Below, piece after piece: positions 23,310-34,128 of a stretch of 64,000 bases of DNA. This DNA comes from Lojkania enalia. Taxonomy: Eukaryota > Ascomycota > Dothideomycetes > Pleosporales. The position numbers were made by a program, and so were the translations under genes. The stretch lies in NCBI GenBank assembly GCA_010094045.1, contig ML986579.1:622206-686205 (forward strand), read 5' to 3'. The notes below the pieces were generated by a model. That model saw only the letters and a list, made by a program, of their open reading frames with translations. It was not told the DNA's origin and searched no databases. Each line of letters starts with the position of its first letter. Position 1 is the stretch's first letter.

Positions 23310-24665
23310 AACGCTGAGCGGCATATGCGCCTCCCTGCGCCGCCGTTGTGCTCGCCTACCTCTCGTCGTCTCCATCCGAAGCGCTCGCATCGACAATCGA
23401 CATGCAGCAAGACTCCAGACGCGGCCGCTGCGGAAGATCGGCTCCAGCCTCCCAACAAGAGCCTGGGCCCGCGGATCATTTCTCCTCGCGTGGCCAGCCT
23501 ATCGAAGAGCCCTTCTAGGAGCCTCGCCAGGCGGCCGAGCATCGAAACCAGCAATCCCGTCTCCGCTATGCGGCGTCCTTTCGCACAATGGCCAGGAAGC
23601 TGCATGCCATTGCTCCACTGCTACTCGACAGCCGTTCTGCACCCTCTGCAAGGCGCGTCAATAGTCTGCTCAACGTCTCCTCTTTGTCATGCTTGATGCA
23701 CACCATGTTGTCAGCGTCCTAGGCCTTTCACCAGAGTGTTGTCATCATCCTCCGGCGCTGGAGCATTGGTTCTACTGTCTGTCGGACCCAAGGGACGGCC
23801 ACGCTCGACAAAGCACACGCGTCGCGCCGCAGCTGAGATGAGGGGAAAGCAATGGAACCAGACGGCCAAAAGAAAGTCGCATATTATTGGGATACGCTGG
23901 CCCTCCCGCCCGGCCAGCTTCCCCCCGCATGCTACCGTATCAGTAGCACCCAACAGCGCAACGAAGAGACTGCACGCTTGCGCTCATGGCAATTGCCTCG
24001 CGCGGCTTCCAAATAGGAGCCACTAGTAATTAGGTACTATGTGATTGATAGCAGGTAGAGGCCAACCGATGCTGGCCGCACATGGCCTCCGCTTCACCCC
24101 CACGCCCCGAATTGCCTTAGCACTCACTACTGTACCGTCCACTGCCCACGCAGGCATCATGGCCAAAACAAAATGCCATTCATGCTCTGCACTCAGCTTC
24201 GCCCCCAAGCGTCTATATCTGCGATCGACAAGCCGGTTTGGTAGAGCAACTGGCTATCAGTGCGGTGCCTCAATGAGAGGCCAAGAAAGACAGGCCCCAG
24301 TGGAACGCACTTCCCCGGCTTCCCCAGATTTGCGTTACTTAGACATGGCATGACCTGTCGCTAGTGACATCGTGAAACCTACACGCCCGACTTCCCGCCA
24401 CGACTCGACGGGACATACCATCCAGCACGGGCGGCAGCAGTGGGCAAACGGCCATGACCCTTGTGGCGAGCGATTTGCTCAGCGGGTCAAGGCGGTCCGC
24501 ATCTCGGCATGTTTGCTTCCCCGAGCCGAAATTTCACCATCCACTATACACAAGCTTTGCTTTCGTACATCTTCGTCCGTACAGCATATTCATCACCTTC
24601 AGCGACATGTCTTGAGCTGCTTACTAGTTCACCCTCCTTGTTTTCCGGTGCCATCTTCCTTTATC
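22755..24665. other. Long divergent intergenic region with CTG repeat
   Basis: About 1.9 kb between divergent starts (Reg1-type minus, MFS plus). It holds a GCT/CTG trinucleotide run at 23279-23308. ORFs on both strands (22844-23605 minus, 23157-23696 plus) are Arg/Pro/Ser-rich compositional artefacts. The last ~300 bp before 24666 are pyrimidine-rich, as in fungal promoters and leaders. No gene is called. Confidence 0.6.
23279..23308. repeat. GCT/CTG trinucleotide microsatellite
   Basis: Ten uninterrupted GCT units in noncoding sequence about 0.5 kb upstream of the Reg1-type ATG. It is a likely length-variable marker. Confidence 0.9.
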
Positions 24666-27016
24666 ATGATCACCACAGGTGATGAGCCGTCCTCCACGGC
24701 TGCATTTCAACAAACACAGATCCTTCCAGATTCGGACATAGCCGACAAAAATGGGGAGCCTCCAACTCATTCACCCAATGTATCCAGCCCATCAGGTCCC
24801 AATGAAAACGCCCAGGAGTTCCCTGGATCCGATGTGAACAATCTGGCGAGTAGTTCTCCCCCTATGCCGCAGGAGGACGAAAAGCCTCACCGTTCGAAGC
24901 TCAAGATTGCCCTGATTATGCTATCTCTAGGTGACGCCATTGCTTCCATATAGTCATCAACGCTCATATTCTAGTTAGGCATCTCGGTACTACTCGTAGC
25001 ACTCGATATTACCATTGTGACAACGGCATTACCGACCATTTCCGAGCACTTTCACTCCGCTTCTGGTTACACTTGGATAGGCTCCGCATATTTGATTGCA
25101 AACAGCGCAGCGACACCCATTTGGGGTAAAATCTCGGTAATTCACGTCGTCTGGCCCAAGTAATACCCGCTACTAATTGGTTTGGTGCTCTAAGGACATT
25201 TTCGGTCGCAAGCCCATACTGCTCGTCACAAATGTAATTTTCTTCACTGGATCACTGTTGGCAGCTGTGTCTGTTAACATTGACATGTCAGTGAGCATTC
25301 TTGATACTGCATGCGAGGTCACTGACCGTCTCTAGGCTCATTGCAGCACGAGTAATCCAGGGTATAGGTGGTGGTGGCTTGATTGTCCTAGTCAATATCG
25401 CCATATCAGATCTCTTTGCCATGAGAGAAAGAGGGGCATATTTTGGCATCATAGGAGGGGTTTGGGCTCTAGCCTCGAGCTTAGGCCCTGTAGTAGGTGG
25501 AGCGTTCACGCAAAACGTCTCATGTATGACAATTTCCAATTTTGTTGACGAATTTACTAACTATGATCCAGGGAGATGGTGCTTCTGTATGCGTTTCTGT
25601 ACCTCCTTTGATAGAATTTTCTACTAACCGCGCTTCTCCTTAGATATTAATCTTCCCCTAGATGGGCTTGGTGAGCAACCTCTGCTTATGAGGGCTCAGG
25701 CCTCTTATCTCACGTATGCTGACAATATCCAGCTTTCCTCATTATCCTTTTCGTTTTAGACCTACACACGCCGAAAACTCCTCTGCGCGAAGGTCTCAAG
25801 GCCGTGGATTGGCTCGGCTCCTTCACCATGGTGGCCGGCACGATCATGCTATTGCTCGGTCTCGAATTCGGTGGAGTGACTCTTCCGTGGGATTCCGTAA
25901 CTGTAATCTGCCTCATCATATTTGGGGTGGTCGTCATGGGACTTTTCTTAGTTATCGAGTACCGCTTTGCGCCATTTCCTTTAATGCCATTGAGCCTGTT
26001 TTCGAAAAGATCCAATCTAGCAGCTCTAGGCGTCTGCTTCTTCCATGCATATGTCTTCATTTCCGGATCATACTTTCTACCGTTGTATTTCCAAGCCGTG
26101 TTAGGTGCAACGCCCATCCTTTCTGGAGTATATTTACTACCAACGGCTCTATCACTTTCACTTCTCTCAGCATTTACTGGAATCTTTATCCGGAAAACCG
26201 GGCAATATTTGCCTGCTATATGGTTCGGAATGGTATTAATGACGATAGGTTTTGGCCTCTTCATCGACTTGAGTGCCCACTCTTCCTGGGCAAAGATCAT
26301 TGTTTATCAGATCATTGCCGGCATCGGAGTAGGGCCAAATTTCCAAAGTCCTCTCATCGCACTCCAATCTCTCGTTCCGGTAAGTGTTTGCTTCGAAGCC
26401 CAATCAAGCTTTCAGTTGCCAGTGTTGTACTAAAAGTCCGGCAACTATAATACTCTACGATCGCATAATCCGTGGCGATTACCGGGCTAATTAGATATCC
26501 TTCATATAGAAACGTGACATTGCTACTGCAACCGCCACCTTCGGATTTACGCGTAACCTAGGCTCCGCAGTCAGTATCGTCGTAGGCTCCGTCGTTTTCC
26601 AGAACGAAATGGTTTCCAAACAGGGCGCCCTTCAAGCCGCACTCGGACCCCAACTTGCATCTACATTTAGTGGTGATTCTGCAGGTGCTAACGTTGGTGT
26701 AATCGACTCTCTATCAGACAGCCAGAAGGAAGTTGCCCAGCAGGCTTTTGCCGATAGCTTGAGTACCATGTGGATCGTGTATGTCGCCTTTTCGGGATGT
26801 GGATTGTTAGTATCGTTTCTGATTACAAGGAATGTGTTGCAGAAGCATCATGAAGAGACGAAGACGGGGCTTGAGGAAGAGAAGAAGAAGAGGCTGGAGC
26901 GGGAGCAAGAGAAGGCGGAGAAGAGAAGGATTAAGAAAAGTAGCAAAGGGGATTCGTCAATTGGTCCTGAGGCGGAATCGGAAAATGCCGAGGAGAAGGA
27001 GGAGATTGGGGCATGA
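24666..27016 (+). CDS. MFS transporter, DHA2-like 14-TM drug:H+ antiporter type
   Basis: Eight exons: 24666-24930, 24979-25136, 25195-25286, 25336-25523, 25572-25586, 25644-25670, 25733-26379 and 26510-27016, for 632 residues. It is a plasma-membrane or vacuolar efflux-type carrier by family. A ~90-residue disordered N-terminus precedes TM1 with LDITIVTTALPTI. Next come the motif-A-like loop GKISDIFGRKP, RVIQGIGGGGL, and motif C GGVWALASSLGPVVGGAF. SWRWCFYINLP is assembled across two tiny exons of 15 and 27 nt. The later exons carry the remaining helices and a charged, Lys/Glu-rich cytosolic tail. Intron 7 is 130 bp; the others are 48-62 bp. No neighbouring secondary-metabolite genes are present, so the substrate is unknown. 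The start ATG at 24666 is preferred over an in-frame codon ~100 residues upstream in leader-like sequence. Confidence 0.93.
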
Positions 27017-27719
27017 ATATGTTGCTGTGAAAGAGCCGTGGTGCTGTGATGAAGCTGAGTATTAGAGTGATTGCCCTAGTTTCAGGGTTCCGGGTTTAAG
27101 GCGGTGTTCTTCGTTGCTTGGAGTCTTATACCCATGCTTAGCATATACAGTTTCATGATTCGCTTTCCAACCTCCCATCTACTTGCAACCAGCTTTATGT
27201 CCTTTAGCTCGCGTCCTATTGATACTGTGCACACCCACTATTTGTACGCAATGTCTAAGCAGCAATGATAACAGTAGCCAGCTTTTCAAGCTACGGCCAT
27301 TGCTAAGCGTAGCCCTGAAAGGCCGACGAGCTAGCGCTACAATAAGCAGATTCGTTTTTATGCAAATCTCTTAACCTGCAATAGCTTGGAAAGGCATACT
27401 AAGAGAAGCGGCCTCGATCACACATATTGATAACCTTTTCTAAATAGAAAGAATAGACTAGAAGCTCTAAGACCTAGAAGAGCTAAACTTTGCCCAAATA
27501 GAGCACACGAAGTCACGTCTTTCTACGTTTGAAATCTTTCACAGAAGTTGTTACATTCCTATTAAGGAGCTGCATGCAAAGTTGGCCACCGTTCGCGGAC
27601 AGAGAGTATAAGAGAACGCGTTTGCCTGAGACAGCGATAAGGCGAAACCCTCGTTACTTCTACTAGAAGTTTATCTGCTTTGGGACATTATTTTCCCGTT
27701 CTGAGAAGTTTTTTGCGGT
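27017..27719. other. Intergenic region, AT-rich, possible degraded repeat
   Basis: Downstream of the MFS gene. From about 27400 to 27500 it is rich in CTAGA/TCTAAG-type words, reminiscent of old mutated repeat DNA in fungi. No ORF or terminal repeat is visible. Confidence 0.4.
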
Positions 27720-28016
27720 ATGTGCTATTATCGGCTCTACATTTTCCTAGGCTGCGGTCACTCAACATCTTCGAAGAAACCCGTGAGCACGTGTGCAGTC
27801 GTACGCGAGAGGCAGAAGGCCGAGGAGATCCCACCGTCAGTGAAGTTTACATCAGCTAAAGGCTTGACGGTTTTGGAAACAGCGACGGCAGTGGAATGTG
27901 AACTAAGCAGCGTATCAGATCCGACCGAAGAGTCTAGCAAAGCAGGACCCAGTCATACTACACACACGGAAACGAAGGACGGGGAGTGTTTTGACAAGCT
28001 AGCGCACCCATACTAG
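27720..28016 (+). CDS. Small Cys-containing CGHS protein, C-terminus apparently cut by in-frame TAG
   Basis: A 98-codon ORF from the ATG at 27720. It starts MCYYRLYIFLGCGHS and resembles a loose family of small fungal proteins with an N-terminal CGHS and a C-terminal HP...C..C module, probably metal-binding. The frame stops after FDKLAHPY at TAG 28014-28016. The same frame continues for 44 more codons, beginning SFRIEDMCPRCTRERE, with a CPRC pair. The end of the expected protein is thus present but separated by one stop codon. The middle (residues ~35-85) is Ser/Thr/Glu-rich and disordered. It could be a recent nonsense mutation, a short real protein, or have an unrecognised splice; no good donor is visible near the stop. 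Confidence 0.55.
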   Translation: MCYYRLYIFLGCGHSTSSKKPVSTCAVVRERQKAEEIPPSVKFTSAKGLTVLETATAVECELSSVSDPTEESSKAGPSHTTHTETKDGECFDKLAHPY

Positions 28017-28151
28017 TCATTCAGGATTGAAGACATGTGCCCTAGATGCACGCGCGAGCGGGAGGGGAGACTGCTAGCTATGGAAAATAAGAAACGAAAT
28101 CGGAGTCGAAGATTGGAAGTGGAGAGTCAAAAATACGAGTCCCGTCCCTGA

Positions 28152-28465
28152 GGAAGCAGCTAGTTGAATAAAATGGGGACGACAAGCTCGTGAGAAATCC
28201 TCCTAGGTGAGTAATGGAATGAGGGTTTGAATTCCGGAGAGGCATGTCGAGCTGTTGAAGTTGGTGGGGAATCACGTGTACGGCTTTCGCCCATGGAATG
28301 CTGGTAGTTTGCGAAGCACAAGCTCGACCTCAACACCGCACTTCGACTACGACACCGCCCGCCGCAACCACCATTGGTTCTAGGGACAACGCGAATTAGA
28401 TTTCTAGCAATTCTTACGATACGACTCTGCCCGCGGCGCCGCGCACCGCCGAGAAAAACGCCGCA
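28152..28465. promoter_or_regulatory. Upstream region of the complex I subunit gene
   Basis: A 314-bp gap before the ATG at 28466. The last 150 bp are rich in C and A, as in fungal leaders. No specific site is called. Confidence 0.4.
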
Positions 28466-28905
28466 ATGCCTACCCCCGAATCCGAGGCTTTTCTAGCTAA
28501 GAAACCCAAGGTCCCACCGACCTTCGATGGCGTCGACTACGATGATAACCAAGCTCTAAAAGCTGCACAGGATGCCATCATCCGCGAACAATGGGTCAGG
28601 AGCATGATGGCTAGGCTGGTGCGGGAGGAGATGGGCAAGTGTTATCGTCGAGAAGGAGTCAATCATCTAGAGAAGTGTGGACATCTACGAGGTGCGGACC
28701 CCGATTTCCATACTCATATCATCTTTTGGGGTATCGGAATGTCTTGAATTCATGGTTCCAAGAGCTGTGAATCCATGCACGGAAGCTGGCCACGTTTGAG
28801 CTTAATGACTGACTAGAGTTCACAGAGCGATACTTCGAGCTACTTAAGGACGCTCAGGTCAAGGGATACCTGTTCCAGCAGCAAAATTATATCCCGAAAG
28901 AATAG
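28466..28905 (+). CDS. Mitochondrial complex I subunit, NDUFB10/PDSW homologue
   Basis: Two exons, 28466-28691 and 28826-28905, encode 101 residues across a 134-bp intron. The protein is an accessory subunit of NADH:ubiquinone oxidoreductase in the inner mitochondrial membrane. Visible blocks are MPTPESEAFLAKKP, PPTFDGVDYDDN, AAQDAIIREQWV, CYRREGVNHLEKCG, and after the intron ERYFELLKDAQVKGYLFQQQ. The paired Cys residues in the CYRREGVNHLEKCG block belong to the CHCH-like fold of this subunit. It has no cleavable presequence, as usual for the family. Length and both ends match fungal homologues. The second exon is too short to appear as an ORF. palC follows on the same strand. Confidence 0.93.
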
Positions 28906-29369
28906 GATGGTTGCATTTGATGCTCCAGAAGTGAGTGATATATGAAGGAGACTTGAGGCCTTCTCTGATTGCAACGGCCATATCTGCAACTCGGATCGGT
29001 CTTCGGCGCAGAAGCTTCATGGCACTCTTGCGAACACCTGCATTTATGCTGGATGCGGAGCGGATGCTGGATGAATTGTACATATTTCGTAGAGATTGGC
29101 GCTGGTTGGTATTTACCACAGAATCACAGCATGGGGCTTCAACTGAACTATGCTACCACCGCTATCGGCTGGCTGATTGAAGTGGGGCTGTGAATATAGA
29201 CTTGTCGAACACTGACGAGCAACTTCATGTTTGTGGCAAAGCATGCCCTTCCATGGTTCCAAAGCTGCTAAGCGCAGCAATGCCAAGGCAAGCTCCCATT
29301 CCAAGGACCCCGCCGTTCCTGCAGCTTCCCGCGACATCACCATTAACATCCCCGTCGCGTCCGAACAAC
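28906..29369. promoter_or_regulatory. Region upstream of palC, with one PacC-type core
   Basis: A 464-bp gap between the complex I stop and the palC ATG. A GCCAAG hexamer at 29282-29287, 83 bp before the ATG, matches the short PacC consensus GCCARG. Single copies occur often by chance, so it is only a candidate. In-frame ATGs at 29190, 29253 and 29280 precede 29370 but encode non-homologous sequence. Confidence 0.35.
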
Positions 29370-30841
29370 ATGCCCTTCCCCTTTGTGCTGCCGACGACTT
29401 CAAGCGTCTCGTTCACAGACTACTTTAGCAGCAGCACCCACCCCTCGCTCCCGCTGTATGCGACTACGGCTCGAGGGGTAGTACGAGACGCATTAAAGAA
29501 GTACAGGCGCATTCCGCCAGCCTCTCAAGCTTCCAATCTGCCGGCAGTGCACGCTGCGCTCAACGAATACATACCGTATCTATTCGCGCTAGATGTTGGT
29601 TTAAGTGGTTCCAGTTGTGCCGACGAAGAGATTGATGTTGTCTTGGTCAAAGAGCTCGAAGTAGAATGGCGCGCAACTCTCACAGCATCCCTTCCCGGGC
29701 GCGAGCCTCCAAGAATCAAACTGAAGAGCCTTGAAAGCGAACTTTTCTTCACGTTGTCCACTCTAGCATATGTCCATAGCCTGCAGGCTCGGGCGCAATT
29801 ACATACCCTTTACAATGCAACTCTACCTACCGCCGAGCAGAGAGCAGCGGCGATAAGCGCAGCGATGAAGCACTTTCTAGAGGCTAACTCGATTCATACT
29901 TACTTGAGGGATCGTGCTGGGCAGTGGAATGCCCAGCCAGCGGCTGCAGATATTTCAATATCTGTCCTGGGAGCTATGGCGGAGCTCACTATGGCCGAAG
30001 CGACTCTCATCACTGTGCTAAAAGACGATCCGTACCCGGCGGTCGTTCTAGAGGATAGAAACAAGCAGAGCAAAGACTGGATGTTCAAGGGAGTAGAGAT
30101 ACCAAAGGTACGCGCACATTTGTTTGCTCGCCTTTGCTTGGCTTCGTCGGAGCATGCTTCGAAGGCGCAGTCGATGCTCGGCCGAGCAAACAAGATTGAT
30201 GAGAGCTTAATCAAGTACGTGGACGATCTTCGACGTACAGCGAAGGGCAAGGCATGTCGATTCCTAGGAATCGATGCAGAACTGGCAGGTAAGACAGGCG
30301 ATGGGATCGCGTGGCTTAGGGGTGCAAAGAAAGAACTAGGGTTCATAGCTGTGGGTGCTGAGGAGGAAAAGAAGCCTTTTGGGTTCTCCAGATTGAAGAA
30401 AGAATTGCAAGAACGGAGGGAAGACCGCAAGATAGAGAAGGGAGAGGGGTGGGGAACAGATGCTGGAAAGTTTGAGGAGGGCCGAGTAGTGGACTATCTC
30501 ATGCAGAAATGGGTTAAGATGAATGACACAGTAGGTGGTCGAGCACCCCTCACCCTGCACAGCCGATTAATCGAGCCCAGGTGGGAGTTCAACTAATTCC
30601 CCCCTCAGAGCCTCTGATAGCGAGCATGCCGTCGGGGAGAGAGTACCACACGCCTAAGGTATTTACCACGCCAACATTGGAGGAAGATGCTATCATCCGA
30701 ATGAGAGCACCGCCGGATCCAGGCGATGCCGCGTTCGAAGGAGAGGAGGATAGCTCTGACGAGGAAGATCTCACGAGTGTGCCAGTAGGTGCATTCCCGG
30801 GATCGAAGGTGGAATACAGTAGCGGCACGAGCTATTATTGA
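29370..30841 (+). CDS. palC: PalC, BRO1-domain pH-response regulator
   Basis: Two exons, 29370-30530 and 30581-30841, with a 50-bp intron, encode 473 residues. PalC links the ambient-pH sensor complex at the plasma membrane to ESCRT-III (Vps32) in the Pal/Rim pathway that activates PacC. The start MPFPFVLPTTSSVSFTDYF is the usual PalC N-terminus, which decided the start codon. The BRO1 domain occupies most of the first 400 residues (RDALKKYRRIPPASQASNL, ALNEYIPYLFALD, AELTMAEATLI, RAHLFARLCLASSEHASKA). After the intron, PPSEPLIASMPSGREYHTPK and an acidic tail with EEDSSDEED complete the family pattern. Confidence 0.95.
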
Positions 30842-31653
30842 AGGACAGACGCCTATTGGAGCGTTAACTAGCATGAATAAGGCCCCAGAATTCCATGCAG
30901 AGTGTGGAGCCGCGGTTGTCAGGCTGCCTTGCCGTTCTAGGCAGGTTTAGCCAGTAGACACAGAACCACGACAGGGTTTCCGCCCGCGCTCGAAATCTCT
31001 TGAATCTTTGACCATCATCAAAGTATCATCTATCTATCTTTCCATCCCCGTCAGATGTTTGGGCCGCAAGAAATCGAGCCAACAATGAAGAGCATTTGCC
31101 CCCCTTTTTGAACTTCGTATTCTAGCCGAACCACGACAATCGCCAGAGCCGCGCACTGAACAATTGCCATGGTGTTTGAACATAGATTAGGCATACATAG
31201 ATACATACAATATAGGTATACTCAACTATTGCTTGCCAAACCCTTCAGCTCCCATTGTACTCGTTATGACAGCGACCAATACCCGATAGCGTCGAGGCCA
31301 ATTGCTGGTTCTGAGTGGCGCCCGCTGATGCCCATGTGCCCCATTGATCAACCACACAGGGGCCTGGCCTCCACCCCAGGCTAGGCGAACCAACTGATAA
31401 GACGTCAACCGCTCGCGAAGTTAGCAGATAGCCCGAATGTTTATCACGGCCCCCGCCGCGTCATTTGCTACCCGTATCTCCCCTACCCTCTGCTGTCCGA
31501 GCCGCTGTTTTGGGTGCAGCGTCGAGCTGCCGCATCCGACAATCTGGACCGTGGGTGTGCAGGTATATGAGCTCAGTTGGCTTTCCCTGGTTCGCCCTCT
31601 CCGCTGCACTGGATAGCCAACCTCATTATTATCGCGACACCTCAAGTGACCCC
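30842..31653. other. Intergenic region, nothing recognised
   Basis: It holds the palC 3' flank and the permease 5' region. Short repeats such as ATAGATACATACA near 31196 are unremarkable. No gene is visible. Confidence 0.5.
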
Positions 31654-33714
31654 ATGATGGCTTCCAAAATCCTGTCTCGCAGGAAGCACTCGGTAGCAGA
31701 GGAGCCTGTGACATCAGTACTTCCTGACGGCGACGTTCCCTACGACCCGAACCATGAATTTGATGCCGACGAAGAGGTTTTGGCGGCGCTGGGATATAAA
31801 TCCGAGTTCAAGCGCGAGTTTTCGTTGTTTACTACCTTTTGCGTATCGTTCGCTGTTCTCGGGCTGTTGCCCAGCTTTGCTTCCACTCTTTATTATGGCA
31901 TGGGCTACGCTGGCACAGCTGGTAGGTTCCTTCCGCGAATCACGAGCTCATCATGTTGCTAATCTGTACAAGGAATGACATGGGGTTGGCTCGTTGCCAT
32001 GGTTGGCATCCAGTGTGTAGCCATGTCGATGGCTGAACTCTGTAGTTCTATGCCGACGAGCGGTGGTCTCTACTATGCTTCAGCAGTTCTGGCGCCCCCT
32101 GGATGGGGACCATTCGCAGCGTGGATTACTGGTTGGAGCAATTGGATTGGGCAAGTTACTGCGGCGCCTTCAGGTGAGCGAGCAGAGATATGCTGCTATT
32201 CGACTGCTCACAAGCCATGAAGTCAATTACGGCGTGGCCGGAATGATCCTTGCCTCAGCTTCCATCCAGAACCCAGACTACGTTCCCACCAACTACCAGA
32301 CATTCCTCCTTACTGCCTTTATCATGTTGATTCATGGCGTCATGTCTTCTTTCCCAACCAAGTGGCTGGCACAGATCAACTCAGTCGGTTCTACGTTCAA
32401 CTTTGTCGTGCTAGTCATCGTCCTGATCTTGATCCCGGCCGCAACGGACCGTGAGTCTCGCGGACTCTCCCGATTCACTTCATCCAGTGAGGTTTGGGGA
32501 ACTATCTACGAAGGGACTGTATTCCCGCCCGGTATCTCTGTGCTCATGAGCTTCATTGGGGTCATTTGGACTATGAGCGGATACGACAGTCCCTTTCATC
32601 TTGCTGAGGTAAAGAATTTCTATTCTTATGTTTTTTATTAGTTTCTATCCCAAAACTAATTGGACACAAGGAATGTTCGAATGCCAATATCGCCTCTCCC
32701 CGGGCAATCGTTCTAACATCCGGTGTTGGCGGCCTCTTCGGGTGGTTCCTGCAGCTCGTTGTTGCTTACACCGTGGTGGACATCACCGAGGCCCTCGAGT
32801 CCGACGTTGGGCAACCATTCGCTGCGTATCTCATGCAATGCATGCCCCAAAAGATTGTGATGGCGATACTATCACTCACAATTATAGCTGGGTTAGTATA
32901 GAATGGGTAGAGATGTGCGTGGTTGCTGACTTGTTCTATCTAGATTTTTCATGGGTCAAGGATGCATGATTGCTGCTTCTCGTGTCACTTTTGCCTACGC
33001 ACGAGATGACTGTTTCCCGCTATCCAAGTTCTGGAAGAAAGTAAATCATACGACACAAACACCTGTTAATGCAGTCTGGTTCAACTGCGTTATTGGAATC
33101 ATCTGCAATCTTCTCATTTTTGGAGGGGAGATTGCTATAGGCGCGCTTTTCTCTATCGGAGCTATCGCCGCGTTTATTGGTGAGTGCCTATAGCTGGAGG
33201 AACGGGTTTGCAATTTGCTGACTCCTGGATCTAGCTTTTACGACGCCCATTTTCATCCGTGTGTTTTTTGTAGGAAACAGGTTCCGGCCAGGGCCCTGGA
33301 ATCTTGGGAAGTTCTCGATTCCAATCGGAGTCGTTGCTTCCGGCTTTGTTGCTTTGATGGTTCCGATTCTCTGCCTGCCAAGCGTCACTGGCTCCGATTT
33401 GACGTAAGTAGCTTTTCCAACCTTATTCTGTGACACATGTGCTGAGAAATCGTAGGCCTGATATGATGAACTGGACGTGTCTTGTGTATGGAGCGCCAAT
33501 GCTAGGTGCGATCATTTGGTGGTTTGTCGATGCTCGCAAGTGGTTCAAGGGACCAAAGGTCAATGTTGAGCACCTGATGCTCGGAAGGGCAGGCAACGTA
33601 GTGGAGGGAGAGGAGGCCAAAGGGAACGAAAGCGGATCCGATACCGCTCCTGATCCAGACTCCAAGAAAGGGCTCGAGGCGGAAGCCCAGGACGCACCTG
33701 TCGAGGTTAAGTAG
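31654..33714 (+). CDS. APC-superfamily amino acid/GABA/choline-type permease
   Basis: Seven exons: 31654-31921, 31973-32173, 32223-32608, 32671-32891, 32944-33179, 33235-33403 and 33456-33714, for 579 residues. The six introns are 49-62 bp and most fall inside membrane segments. It belongs to the eukaryotic amino acid/choline transporter group, related to yeast Uga4 and Hnm1, in the plasma membrane. Conserved blocks include GYKSEFKREFSLFTTFCVSF, GWLVAMVGIQCVAMSMAEL, SSMPTSGGLYYASAVLAPP, WGPFAAWITGWSNWIGQV, WTMSGYDSPFHLAEECSNAN, SPRAIVLTS, and ASRVTFAYARDDCFPLS. The tail is hydrophilic and Glu/Asp-rich. About 12 TM segments are expected. The substrate cannot be chosen from sequence alone. The ATG at 31654 gives the usual short N-terminus. 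Confidence 0.93.
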
Positions 33715-34128
33715 CCGCCTTTATGTAGCATGTCGTATGCATTGGGAAGCGTGGATTGCATTCTTCCAGTTCGTGCTTAGATAGTGCGTGTAAATATGCC
33801 GCGTGAGAATGGAAGACGAGGCTGGGCACAGGGCCTTGTCTGCGGCCTAATCCGCCATTATGCAGGGCAGTGCCCCGCATCGTCCCTCGTCCGAGACACG
33901 GGGGTCCGTAGCTGTACACGACCCAAAACAGCTTCAAGCCATCGTAGCAATACAGCCATTCTTGCTCTCCCCACCTCCTCGGCGCAGGCCTGGCCCCGAC
34001 GACGCCCATACCACATCAGCCCACTTGCCTGCCATTTAACCTTCACCTCTCCGTCCACCGCCAACGCGAAAGCCTCGCGCCCTGTCCCATCGCAACCACG
34101 TCTACCCCGCACCGCAGAGACGCGCAGC
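33715..34128. promoter_or_regulatory. Upstream region of the SH3BGR-like gene
   Basis: Open in the downstream gene's frame from a GTG at 33784, but the sequence is Arg/Pro/Ser-rich and lacks family features, so it is treated as leader. It is pyrimidine-rich just before the ATG at 34129. Confidence 0.4.

Noticed and set aside
22844..23605. 253-codon minus-strand frame upstream of the Reg1-type gene
   Set aside because: Biased composition from GC-rich leader and CTG repeat; no conserved motif.
23157..23696. 179-codon plus-strand frame
   Set aside because: Includes a Leu run translated from the CTG repeat and Arg/Ser/Pro-rich filler; composition artefact.
24219..24270. tRNA A-box-like string (GGTAGAGCAACTGGC)
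   Set aside because: No matching B box (GGTTCGANNCC) or foldable cloverleaf follows.
25710..26300. 196-codon frame antisense to the MFS transporter
   Set aside because: Lies opposite exon 7, which encodes clear transporter helices.
29190..29369. Upstream in-frame start for PalC (MNIDLSNTDEQ)
   Set aside because: PalC proteins start at MPFPF; the extra residues look like translated leader.
33784..34128. 115-residue N-terminal extension of the SH3BGR-like protein
   Set aside because: Begins at GTG and is Arg/Pro/Ser-rich; the conserved domain starts right after the ATG at 34129.
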